A stretch of 5,241 nucleotides of DNA from Bacillota bacterium (lineage in GTDB: Bacteria; Bacillota; Negativicutes; Veillonellales; Negativicoccaceae): assembly GCA_023418435.1 (NCBI GenBank), contig JAEZZT010000087.1, forward strand, positions 1 to 5,241, given 5' to 3'. Both the position numbers and the translations under genes were made by a program. Under the pieces are notes generated by a model. It saw only the letters and a program-made list of their open reading frames with translations, was not told the DNA's origin and searched no databases. Below are positions 1-5,241 of the stretch, in pieces; position 1 is the stretch's first letter; the number at the start of each line of letters is the position of its first letter.

Positions 1-794
1 ATATTAATGTAGGGATTGCGGAGCAGAATTTGATCGGTGTCGCAGCCGGCCTGGCAAATGCCGGTAAGATTCCTTTTGCTTCTACTTTTGCCGTTTTCGG
101 TGCAGGTAGAGCCTATGAACAAATTCGCAATTCCGTTTGCTATCCCAAGCTCAATGTCAAAGTAGCGGTGACCCATGCCGGTTTGACGGTAGGGGAAGAT
201 GGGGCTACGCATCAAATGCTCGAGGATATTTCGCTGATGAGAACTTTGCCGAATATGACTGTCATCGTGCCGGCCGATGCTGCGGAAACCAAAGCGGCCA
301 TTCGTTGGGCCGCCCAATATGAAGGTCCGGTCTATGTACGGATGGGCAGAGCCGGTGTGGCCGATACCATGCCGAGCGACGCCGTTTTTGAGGCCGGTAA
401 AGCGACCGTCTTGCGCGACGGAGCGGATGTGACGATCATTGCCTGCGGTGTGATGGTCGGTGCGGCGTTGGAAGCCGCCGATTTGCTGGCTGCCGACGAC
501 GTGACGGCACGCGTGGTCAACATGAGCAGCATCAAACCGATTGACGTGGACTGCATTTGTCAGGCAGCTCGTGAAACCGGCGCCATCGTCACTTGTGAAG
601 AGCACAATATCATTGGCGGTCTGGGAGCAGCCGTAGCGGAAGTATTGGTGGCTCACGAACCTGTTCCCGTGGAGTTTGTCGGAGTCAAGGATACATTCGG
701 AGAGTCCGGAACACCGGCAGATTTGTTGGAAAAATACGGCTTGACTGCATCTGCCATCGCCGAGGCTGCTCGCCGCGTGATGGCCCGCAAATAA
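1..794 (+). CDS. Transketolase, C-terminal subunit (5' end outside window)
   Basis: This is the C-terminal half of a two-subunit, thiamine-diphosphate-dependent transketolase, which moves two-carbon ketol units between sugar phosphates in the cytoplasmic pentose phosphate pathway. The reading frame is open from base 3 and the gene begins upstream. About 264 residues are visible, against roughly 310 for the family. The motif GIAEQN (bases 12-29) carries the glutamate that activates the ThDP pyrimidine ring. The pyrimidine-binding domain continues through HAGLTVGEDGATHQ (174-215) and the TVIVPAD segment. A transketolase C-terminal domain follows, with GADVTIIACG, CEEHNIIGGLG and DTFGESG. The HAGLTVGEDG wording fits split transketolases better than full-length Tkt or DXS, but the missing 5' end means a fused form is not formally excluded. 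The N-terminal subunit gene is expected just upstream. ftsE starts 13 bases after the stop, so the two are probably co-transcribed. Confidence 0.93.
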   Translation, partial: INVGIAEQNLIGVAAGLANAGKIPFASTFAVFGAGRAYEQIRNSVCYPKLNVKVAVTHAGLTVGEDGATHQMLEDISLMRTLPNMTVIVPADAAETKAAIRWAAQYEGPVYVRMGRAGVADTMPSDAVFEAGKATVLRDGADVTIIACGVMVGAALEAADLLAADDVTARVVNMSSIKPIDVDCICQAARETGAIVTCEEHNIIGGLGAAVAEVLVAHEPVPVEFVGVKDTFGESGTPADLLEKYGLTASAIAEAARRVMARK

Positions 795-800
795 TAGGAG
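795..800 (+). promoter_or_regulatory. Ribosome binding site of ftsE
   Basis: TAGGAG lies directly after the transketolase stop codon and 7 bases before the ATG at 808. It is a good Shine-Dalgarno match at normal spacing and supports that start. There is no room for a separate promoter in the 13-base gap. Confidence 0.75.
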
Positions 801-807
801 TAATACC

Positions 808-1491
808 ATGATTCGTTTTGAAAACGTGACGAAGCGATATGGAAATAATGTCGCTTTAGCCAATCTCAGTGTACAAATAGAAAAAGGGGAGTTTGTTTTT
901 CTCGTCGGCGCCAGCGGAGCGGGAAAATCGACTTTTATTCGCATGCTTTCTCATGAAACCACGCCGGATGAAGGACGTGTCATCGTCGACGGTATCGAGG
1001 TCAATAAGCTGAAAAAAAGTAAGATTCCCTACTTGCGCAGAAAACTGGGCATTGTGTTTCAGGACTTTCGACTTCTTCCCAATAAAACGGTTTTCGAAAA
1101 TGTGGCCTTTGCCATGGAAGTTATCGAGGCACCTCGCGACGAAATCAAGAAGAAAGTCAATCAGGTGCTCGATGTCGTCGGCTTGGCCGCCAAGAAAAAT
1201 CAGCTGCCGGCCAATTTATCCGGCGGAGAGCAGCAACGTGTTGTGATTGCCAGAGCCTTGGTCAACCGCCCGGTGCTATTGATCGCCGATGAACCGACCG
1301 GCAATTTGGATCCGATTACGGCTCGCTCGATTATGGATCTTTTCAATCAAATCAATCATTTGGGAACCACCATTTTGATGGTGACCCATGCCAGAGAATT
1401 GGTAAATACGATGCACAAACGAGTCATTACCATTGCCAACGGACAAGTGGTGCGCGATGTGAAGAAAGGAGCCTACGAAGATGAAAATTAG
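808..1491 (+). CDS. ftsE: Cell division ATP-binding protein FtsE
   Basis: FtsE is the cytoplasmic ABC-type ATPase of the FtsEX complex. Its ATP cycle drives FtsX to activate cell wall hydrolases at division or elongation sites. The 227 residues match the family length and all ABC motifs are intact: aromatic A-loop Y11, Walker A GASGAGKST (34-42), Q-loop Q85, signature LSGGE (137-141), Walker B LLIADE (157-162) with the catalytic glutamate E162, D-loop NLD (166-168) and switch histidine H194. The ATG at 808 has a good Shine-Dalgarno site and begins with the usual MIRFENVTKRY-type N-terminus. The closest alternative is another small ABC ATPase such as a LolD/MacB type. The ftsX gene overlapping its 3' end settles the identity. 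The 11-base overlap suggests translational coupling for matched stoichiometry. Confidence 0.97.
   Translation: MIRFENVTKRYGNNVALANLSVQIEKGEFVFLVGASGAGKSTFIRMLSHETTPDEGRVIVDGIEVNKLKKSKIPYLRRKLGIVFQDFRLLPNKTVFENVAFAMEVIEAPRDEIKKKVNQVLDVVGLAAKKNQLPANLSGGEQQRVVIARALVNRPVLLIADEPTGNLDPITARSIMDLFNQINHLGTTILMVTHARELVNTMHKRVITIANGQVVRDVKKGAYEDEN
1465..1470 (+). promoter_or_regulatory. Ribosome binding site of ftsX inside ftsE
   Basis: AAAGGA sits 10 bases before the ATG at 1481, within the last codons of ftsE. It supports an ftsX start that overlaps the ftsE stop codon (1489-1491). Confidence 0.6.
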
Positions 1492-2368
1492 AACTTTCGG
1501 CTACTTCTTCCGGGAAGCATTGAAGTCTTTTTATCGCAATTGGTTGATGACATTTGCCTCTATTTTGACGGTCACTTTGTCGTTGTTTATCCTGGGAATG
1601 TTTTTGTCCACGGTACTCAATTTGAACCACATGGCATCCTACTTGGAGAACCAGGTGGAATTGAGCGTCTACATGAAAGACGGCTTGACAACCAAGCAAG
1701 TCATGGATGTAGGCTCACGCATCAAAAAATTGCCGGAAATGAAGTCGGTTTCCTTCGTCAATAAAGATCAGGCTCTGAAAAATTTCAGAGAACGCTTGGG
1801 CGATCGCAGCTATTTGTTGGATTCGTTGAATACCAATCCCTTGCCTTCGTCTTTTGAAATCGTTTTCCATACGCCGGAAGCCGTTCGTCAGGCTGCGCAT
1901 ATCGTTGCGCAATATCCGGAAGTGGAAAGCGTTCAATACGGCCAGGAAACCATTGAGCAACTGTTCCAATTTACGCGTATCGTGCGTATCGGTGGAGCTA
2001 TTTTGATCGTATTTTTGGCCTTCTCGACCCTTTTCATTATTTCCAACACGATTCGCTTGACGGTCTTCGCACGCCGCAAAGAGATTCAAATTATGAAGTA
2101 TGTGGGGGCGACCAATGGCTTTATTCGTTGGCCATTCCTCTTGGAAGGTATGATGTTGGGCTTTATCGGTTCTTTGATTGCCGGCGCTTGTCTTTGGAAG
2201 ATGTACACTTGGTCCTTACAGGAACTCTTGGACAATGGCTTGGCGTTTTTGCCGATGATTCCGGCCTATCCGTTTATCGCTGAGTTGGCCGGGGCGTTGG
2301 TGGTGATCGGGATTGCCATCGGCGGTATCGGCTCGGCGATTTCCGTGCGTAAGCATATGAAAGTGTAG
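1481..2368 (+). CDS. ftsX: Cell division protein FtsX (permease-like)
   Basis: FtsX is the integral membrane partner of FtsE. It transmits ATP-driven conformational change to a peptidoglycan hydrolase or its activator outside the membrane. The protein has 295 residues, normal for Gram-positive-type FtsX, and a four-helix layout: TM1 about 22-46, a large extracytoplasmic domain about 47-170, TM2 about 171-195, TM3 about 218-243 and TM4 about 265-289. The N-terminal cytoplasmic part resembles other FtsX proteins in its FREALKSFYRNW segment. The loop between TM2 and TM3 holds the conserved RRKEIQIMKYVGAT stretch (198-211) typical of FtsX/MacB-type permeases, where the ATPase contacts the permease. 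The extracytoplasmic domain is the expected docking site for the coiled coil of the protein encoded 7 bases downstream. No truncation or frameshift is seen. Confidence 0.96.
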   Translation: MKIRTFGYFFREALKSFYRNWLMTFASILTVTLSLFILGMFLSTVLNLNHMASYLENQVELSVYMKDGLTTKQVMDVGSRIKKLPEMKSVSFVNKDQALKNFRERLGDRSYLLDSLNTNPLPSSFEIVFHTPEAVRQAAHIVAQYPEVESVQYGQETIEQLFQFTRIVRIGGAILIVFLAFSTLFIISNTIRLTVFARRKEIQIMKYVGATNGFIRWPFLLEGMMLGFIGSLIAGACLWKMYTWSLQELLDNGLAFLPMIPAYPFIAELAGALVVIGIAIGGIGSAISVRKHMKV

Positions 2369-2375
2369 GCAGAGC

Positions 2376-3506
2376 ATGAATAGTTGGAAACGTTGGCTAA
2401 GCGCAATGTTGGCTTGCCTCATGATATTCGGTACCTACCTGCCTTTGTATGCGGATGATTTGGAAAATCAACTTTCCGATGTCCAAAGCAAGATGCAAGC
2501 GGCACAACGCAAGAAAGAATTGGCCGAAATGGAAATAGGTTCCGTGTCGGAGGTGCTGCGTCAGATTCAAGTACAATTGGATCAGGCCTTAGCCGAGTTG
2601 CGGGCAGTAGAAGAAAAGCTCTCCGCGGTCAATGCCAAAATCAAGCAGACCGAGGCGGAGTTGAAAGCGGCCGAGAAACGTTTGCATGATCGTGAAAATG
2701 TCTTGCATAAGCGCTTGCGAGATATTTACATGCACGGTAAACTCAACTACCTGGAAGTTATCATGGGGGCCAAGAGCTTTACTGATTTTGCCAATCGCCT
2801 GGAATTTCTCAAACGCATCATTTCTTCCGATCTGGACCTCATCGTGCAGATAAAAAAGGAAAGAGAAATCATTTTGGCGAAAAAGCAGGAACTCGAAAAA
2901 CAAAGACAGGCATTGGCTGAACTGCAAAAAGAAGCGGCAGCGAAGAAAAATGCCATTGAAGAAAAGAAACAGGAACAATTAATTGTCTTGGGACGTTTGC
3001 AAAACGAAAGAGATTTGGCGCAACGTTCCTACCAGGAATTGGAGGCTGCGAGCCAAGACATCGAAAATCGGATTCGCGCTCGTGAAAATCAAGGTATCAG
3101 CGCCGGCCAAGCAGTTCATGGTACGGGACAATTCATGTGGCCGGTAACCGGACCGATTACTTCGCCTTTCGGCTATCGTATTCATCCGATTTTCGGCACC
3201 AGAATTTACCACTCCGGTATCGATATCGGTGTGGACACCGGTACGCCGGTTCATGCCGCGGATAGCGGTGTAATCATGGAGGCGGATTGGGTCAGCGGAT
3301 ACGGATACACGGTGATCATCGACCATGGTAACGGATTGATTACCTTGTATGGACACAATTCGCAACTCTTGGTCTCGGCCGGGCAGGCAGTACAAAAAGG
3401 CCAGGTCGTTGCGTATTCCGGATCGACGGGATATTCAACCGGTCCGCATGTACATTTCGAAGTTCGTAAGAATGGTACGCCGGTCCAACCTTTGGACTAT
3501 CTATAG
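2376..3506 (+). CDS. Secreted coiled-coil M23 (LytM) peptidoglycan endopeptidase, likely FtsEX effector
   Basis: The product is a probable cell wall hydrolase cutting peptide cross-bridges outside the membrane. A signal peptide covers residues 1-26 (K5/R6, hydrophobic 7-24, likely cut after LYA). A long charged coiled coil follows, about 28-117 and 153-235. The two arms are joined by a segment with NYLEVIMGAKSFTDF (124-138), which resembles the hinge of EnvC and PcsB/CwlO-type proteins. The M23 domain occupies about 251-376. All metal-site residues are visible: H279 and D283 in HSGID, H327 in YGH, and H358/H360 in GPHVHFEV. Unlike E. coli EnvC, whose LytM site is degenerate, this one looks catalytically competent. 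The gene starts 7 bases after ftsX with only a weak Shine-Dalgarno (AGGCAG), so translation may depend on coupling to ftsX. Placement after ftsEX supports activation by that complex; direct interaction is inferred. Confidence 0.93.
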   Translation: MNSWKRWLSAMLACLMIFGTYLPLYADDLENQLSDVQSKMQAAQRKKELAEMEIGSVSEVLRQIQVQLDQALAELRAVEEKLSAVNAKIKQTEAELKAAEKRLHDRENVLHKRLRDIYMHGKLNYLEVIMGAKSFTDFANRLEFLKRIISSDLDLIVQIKKEREIILAKKQELEKQRQALAELQKEAAAKKNAIEEKKQEQLIVLGRLQNERDLAQRSYQELEAASQDIENRIRARENQGISAGQAVHGTGQFMWPVTGPITSPFGYRIHPIFGTRIYHSGIDIGVDTGTPVHAADSGVIMEADWVSGYGYTVIIDHGNGLITLYGHNSQLLVSAGQAVQKGQVVAYSGSTGYSTGPHVHFEVRKNGTPVQPLDYL

Positions 3507-3515
3507 TGAGGAAAT

Positions 3516-4637
3516 ATGAAAGAAAAAGTTTGGCAAATATGGCTGCGGGATTTCGTCACGGCGTTGGTCTTGGCGTTACTCTTGCTAGGCGCCGGCGGTA
3601 TCGTTATCTTCGGTAGTCTGGAAAATTCGTTTCAATTCATGCGAGCTTGGTACTTTGTTCGGCAACGCTATGTCCATACACCTAATACGGAGACATTGAC
3701 CGAAGGCGCAATCGCCGGAATGATAGCGTCCTTGAAGGATCCGTATTCGTACTACTTGCCGCCTAAGGAGATGAAAAAGCTCAACGATGTCATTGAAGGG
3801 ACTCATGTCGGTATCGGGATCATTCTGATGCCGGGAGAGAACGGTCCGAAGATCACGCAAGTACTGCCCGGTGGTAGTGCTGCCAAGGCGGGAGTTCAGT
3901 CCGGAGACACTTTACTGGCAGTTAACGGAGAGTCTGTCAAAGATTTGGCGTTACCGCAAGTGGTACAGAAGATCAGCGGTCCGGAAGGCACGAACGTAAC
4001 CTTGCTTTTGCAAGGAGCTGCGGGTGAGAAAACATGGACGTTGGCGCGCCAAAAATTTGTCGTGCCGTCCACGGAACATCGGATGCTGACGGCAGATGTG
4101 GGATATTTGCAAATTCGGCAATTTACCGAAGAAACTCCGGAAGAGGTGCACAAGAGCATTCAAGACCTGCGATTCAACGGAATGCGCAAATTGGTATTGG
4201 ATTTGCGAGGCAATCCCGGCGGCTCCTTGACAGCGGTGGAGAAGGTGGCCGGTTATCTCTTGCCGGAAGGAGACCTGGTGCGTATCGTGCCGCGCAGCGA
4301 GAATGCCAGCACGATCCGAAATCAGGGTGCGGAACATGTTGTTCCGATGGCGGTTTTGACGGATTTCGGCACGGCCAGTGCGGCGGAAATTCTCAGCGGT
4401 GCGATACAGGACCGCAAGTTGGGCAAGATTATCGGACTGACCACGCATGGCAAAGGTACGGTGCAAGGTATCTTTTCCTTGGGAGATCAGGCCGGTGTGC
4501 GCTTGACGATCGCGGAATACTTCAGTCCGAGCGGTCGCCGTATCAACGGCAAGGGAGTTATCCCCGATATTCCGTTGAGTGATGAGGAAACGCACAGCTA
4601 TTATGCAGTCGAAAAAGGAATTGCAGAATTACAATAG
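3516..4637 (+). CDS. Membrane-anchored S41 C-terminal processing protease with PDZ domain (CtpA/CtpB-like)
   Basis: This is a serine protease of the carboxyl-terminal processing family, which trims or degrades extracytoplasmic proteins from their C-terminal ends. Residues 13-34 form an uncleaved signal anchor, placing the rest outside the cytoplasm. An N-terminal cap with LKDPYSYYL (73-81) precedes a PDZ domain (about 95-175, with GVQSGDTLLAVNG). The S41 domain includes LDLRGNPGG (228-236), nucleophile S288 in GTASAAE, K313 in HGKGTVQ and Q317. The 25-residue Ser-Lys gap and the Lys+4 Gln agree with the Ser-Lys-Gln triad of B. subtilis CtpB. At 373 residues it ends soon after the core and lacks the extra C-terminal peptidoglycan-binding region of some Bacillus homologues. 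The ATG follows GAGG at short spacing, 9 bases after the hydrolase stop. It is the last gene before the terminator. Processing of the neighbouring hydrolase is plausible but inferred. Confidence 0.95.
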   Translation: MKEKVWQIWLRDFVTALVLALLLLGAGGIVIFGSLENSFQFMRAWYFVRQRYVHTPNTETLTEGAIAGMIASLKDPYSYYLPPKEMKKLNDVIEGTHVGIGIILMPGENGPKITQVLPGGSAAKAGVQSGDTLLAVNGESVKDLALPQVVQKISGPEGTNVTLLLQGAAGEKTWTLARQKFVVPSTEHRMLTADVGYLQIRQFTEETPEEVHKSIQDLRFNGMRKLVLDLRGNPGGSLTAVEKVAGYLLPEGDLVRIVPRSENASTIRNQGAEHVVPMAVLTDFGTASAAEILSGAIQDRKLGKIIGLTTHGKGTVQGIFSLGDQAGVRLTIAEYFSPSGRRINGKGVIPDIPLSDEETHSYYAVEKGIAELQ

Positions 4638-4640
4638 AGA

Positions 4641-4675
4641 AAAGGGCGAGATTCTCGCCCTTTATTTGATTTTTT
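4641..4675 (+). terminator. Intrinsic (Rho-independent) terminator of the operon
   Basis: A perfect inverted repeat, AAAGGGCGAG/CTCGCCCTTT, spans 4641-4663 with a 3-base loop. It is followed by a T-rich run to 4675 (TTTATTTGATTTTTT). It begins 3 bases after the protease stop codon, so it ends the transketolase-ftsEX-hydrolase-protease transcript and separates it from obgE. The stem is G+C rich at its centre and should be strong. Confidence 0.92.
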
Positions 4676-4694
4676 AAGGCTTTCCATGTAACAT
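4666..4694 (+). promoter_or_regulatory. Possible sigma-A-type promoter for obgE
   Basis: TTGATT (4666-4671) and TAACAT (4689-4694) are separated by 17 bases, each matching the -35 and -10 consensus at four of six positions. Transcription would start near 4701 and give a leader of about 35 bases before obgE. The -35 box lies within the T-run of the preceding terminator. A promoter is expected here because the upstream transcript is terminated, but the matches are modest. A second -10-like hexamer, TAGAAT (4713-4718), has a poor -35 partner and would leave almost no leader. Confidence 0.3.
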
Positions 4695-4725
4695 TAAAGG
4701 GAAACAGAAATGTAGAATGAAAGTC

Positions 4726-4730
4726 GGTGA
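4726..4730 (+). promoter_or_regulatory. Ribosome binding site of obgE
   Basis: GGTGA lies 5 bases before the ATG at 4736 and matches the 3' part of the Shine-Dalgarno consensus. It favours that ATG over the in-frame GTG at 4727, which would overlap this site. Confidence 0.5.
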
Positions 4731-4735
4731 AGACG

Positions 4736-5241
4736 ATGTTTATTGATAGAGCAAGAATATTGGTACAGTCCGGCAACGGCGGCAACGGCATGAGCAGCTT
4801 TCGCCGGGAAAAGTATGTACCTAAAGGAGGCCCGAGCGGCGGTGATGGCGGTAAGGGCGGCGATGTGGTTCTGGTAGCTACTTCGCAGGCCAATACCTTA
4901 ATAGATTTTCGCTATCGTCGCATATTTAAAGCGGACTCCGGAGAACATGGCAAGTCCTCCAAAAAATTCGGACGCAATGCGGAAAATTTATATATCTCCG
5001 TGCCTTTAGGAACGGTTGTCTACGAAGACGAGACCGGTACCATGTTGGCCGATCTGATCCATGACGGTCAGGAATTCGTGGTTTTAAAAGGCGGTCGCGG
5101 CGGTCGCGGCAATGCCAAGTTTATGACCAGTGCCAATCGGGCGCCTACTTTTGCAGAAAAAGGAGAACCCGGTGAGGAAAAGTGGCTGCGTCTGGAGCTG
5201 AAAGTGTTGGCCGATGTCGGTTTGATCGGTTATCCCAGTGT
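4736..5241 (+). CDS. obgE: GTPase Obg/CgtA, N-terminal part (3' end outside window)
   Basis: Obg is an essential, ribosome-associated GTPase that takes part in late 50S subunit assembly and in stress and growth control. The visible 168 residues cover the whole glycine-rich Obg fold (about 1-158) and the first part of the G domain. The N-terminus MFIDRARI, the [21 protein letters not shown] run (22-42), the VPLGTVV strand, the GGRGGRGN loop and the [10 protein letters not shown] segment are all family hallmarks. The frame reaches the right edge in [10 protein letters not shown], the beginning of the G1/P-loop (GYPxxGKS in the family), so the nucleotide-binding lysine lies just outside. ATG at 4736 is chosen because it gives the conserved start and has GGTGA upstream. 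An in-frame GTG three codons earlier is less likely. In many Firmicutes obg follows rplU-rpmA; here it follows the terminator of an unrelated operon. Confidence 0.96.
   Translation, partial: MFIDRARILVQSGNGGNGMSSFRREKYVPKGGPSGGDGGKGGDVVLVATSQANTLIDFRYRRIFKADSGEHGKSSKKFGRNAENLYISVPLGTVVYEDETGTMLADLIHDGQEFVVLKGGRGGRGNAKFMTSANRAPTFAEKGEPGEEKWLRLELKVLADVGLIGYPS

Noticed and set aside
30..32. TTG as the start of the transketolase gene
   Set aside because: The frame is open to the left edge and the residues before it (INVGIAEQN) form the conserved ThDP motif, so the true start is upstream of the window.
1715..2089. Minus-strand open frame opposite ftsX (also those at 2589-2978 and 2979-3395 opposite the hydrolase)
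   Set aside because: All are fully antisense to genes with clear domains, and their translations have no recognisable motif or plausible start context.
2409..2417. Possible lipobox at Cys14 of the hydrolase signal sequence
   Set aside because: The -3 residue is Met, only about seven hydrophobic residues precede the cysteine, and hydrophobic sequence continues to residue 24. A normal signal peptidase I site after LYA (residue 26) fits better.
4034..4582. 182-codon open frame on the plus strand in another frame of the protease gene
   Set aside because: The protease frame shows the S41 motifs across this whole span. The alternative frame gives a low-complexity, Arg/Gly-rich sequence with no domain.
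3951..4595. Long open frame of 214 codons on the minus strand opposite the S41 protease gene
   Set aside because: It is rich in Arg, His and Gln with no recognisable domain, and lies wholly antisense to a gene with complete catalytic motifs. It is best explained as a by-product of that gene's codon use.
4727..4729. GTG as an alternative obgE start
   Set aside because: It is in frame, but it overlaps the best RBS (4726-4730), and the ATG at 4736 gives the conserved MFID N-terminus.
4558..4893. Minus-strand open frame crossing the terminator and the start of obgE
   Set aside because: It runs through the terminator hairpin and reads proline-rich sequence from the complement of the glycine codons in Obg, so it is an artefact.
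5090..5110. Tandem 9-base repeat (GGCGGTCGC twice)
   Set aside because: It encodes the conserved GGRGGRG loop of the Obg fold, so protein function explains it.

Overview
The window is a compact, almost fully coding stretch of bacterial chromosome with every gene on the + strand. It looks like a Bacillota (Firmicutes) genome. The evidence is a split-type transketolase C-terminal subunit, an FtsE/FtsX pair of the Gram-positive kind followed by a coiled-coil peptidoglycan hydrolase, and an S41 processing protease. Balanced base composition and this gene order make me suspect a Negativicutes (diderm Firmicutes) member. That placement rests on remembered synteny and the sequence alone does not prove it.

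Layout: (1) the 3' part of a transketolase C-terminal subunit gene (left edge to 794); (2) ftsE (808-1491); (3) ftsX (1481-2368), overlapping ftsE by 11 bases; (4) a secreted coiled-coil M23 (LytM-type) endopeptidase (2376-3506); (5) a membrane-anchored PDZ/S41 C-terminal processing protease (3516-4637); (6) a strong intrinsic terminator (4641-4675); (7) a 60-base gap with a possible promoter, then the 5' part of obgE (4736 to right edge), which is cut inside the G1/P-loop motif.

Genes 1-5 are separated by no more than 13 bases and have no room for internal terminators between them, so they read as one operon ending at the terminator. Functionally, FtsE (ATPase) and FtsX (membrane partner) form a complex that, in other bacteria, mechanically activates a coiled-coil peptidoglycan hydrolase outside the membrane. 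The next gene supplies just such a protein, here with an apparently intact zinc site. The S41 protease after it acts in the same extracytoplasmic space and could process or turn over that hydrolase. The transketolase is a carbon-metabolism gene whose presence upstream is a linkage of unknown meaning.

I found no mobile element, CRISPR array, RNA gene, frameshift or foreign-looking insert. All the genes belong to known families. The parts most worth following up are the FtsEX / active M23 / S41 grouping and its linkage to transketolase, not a new system.
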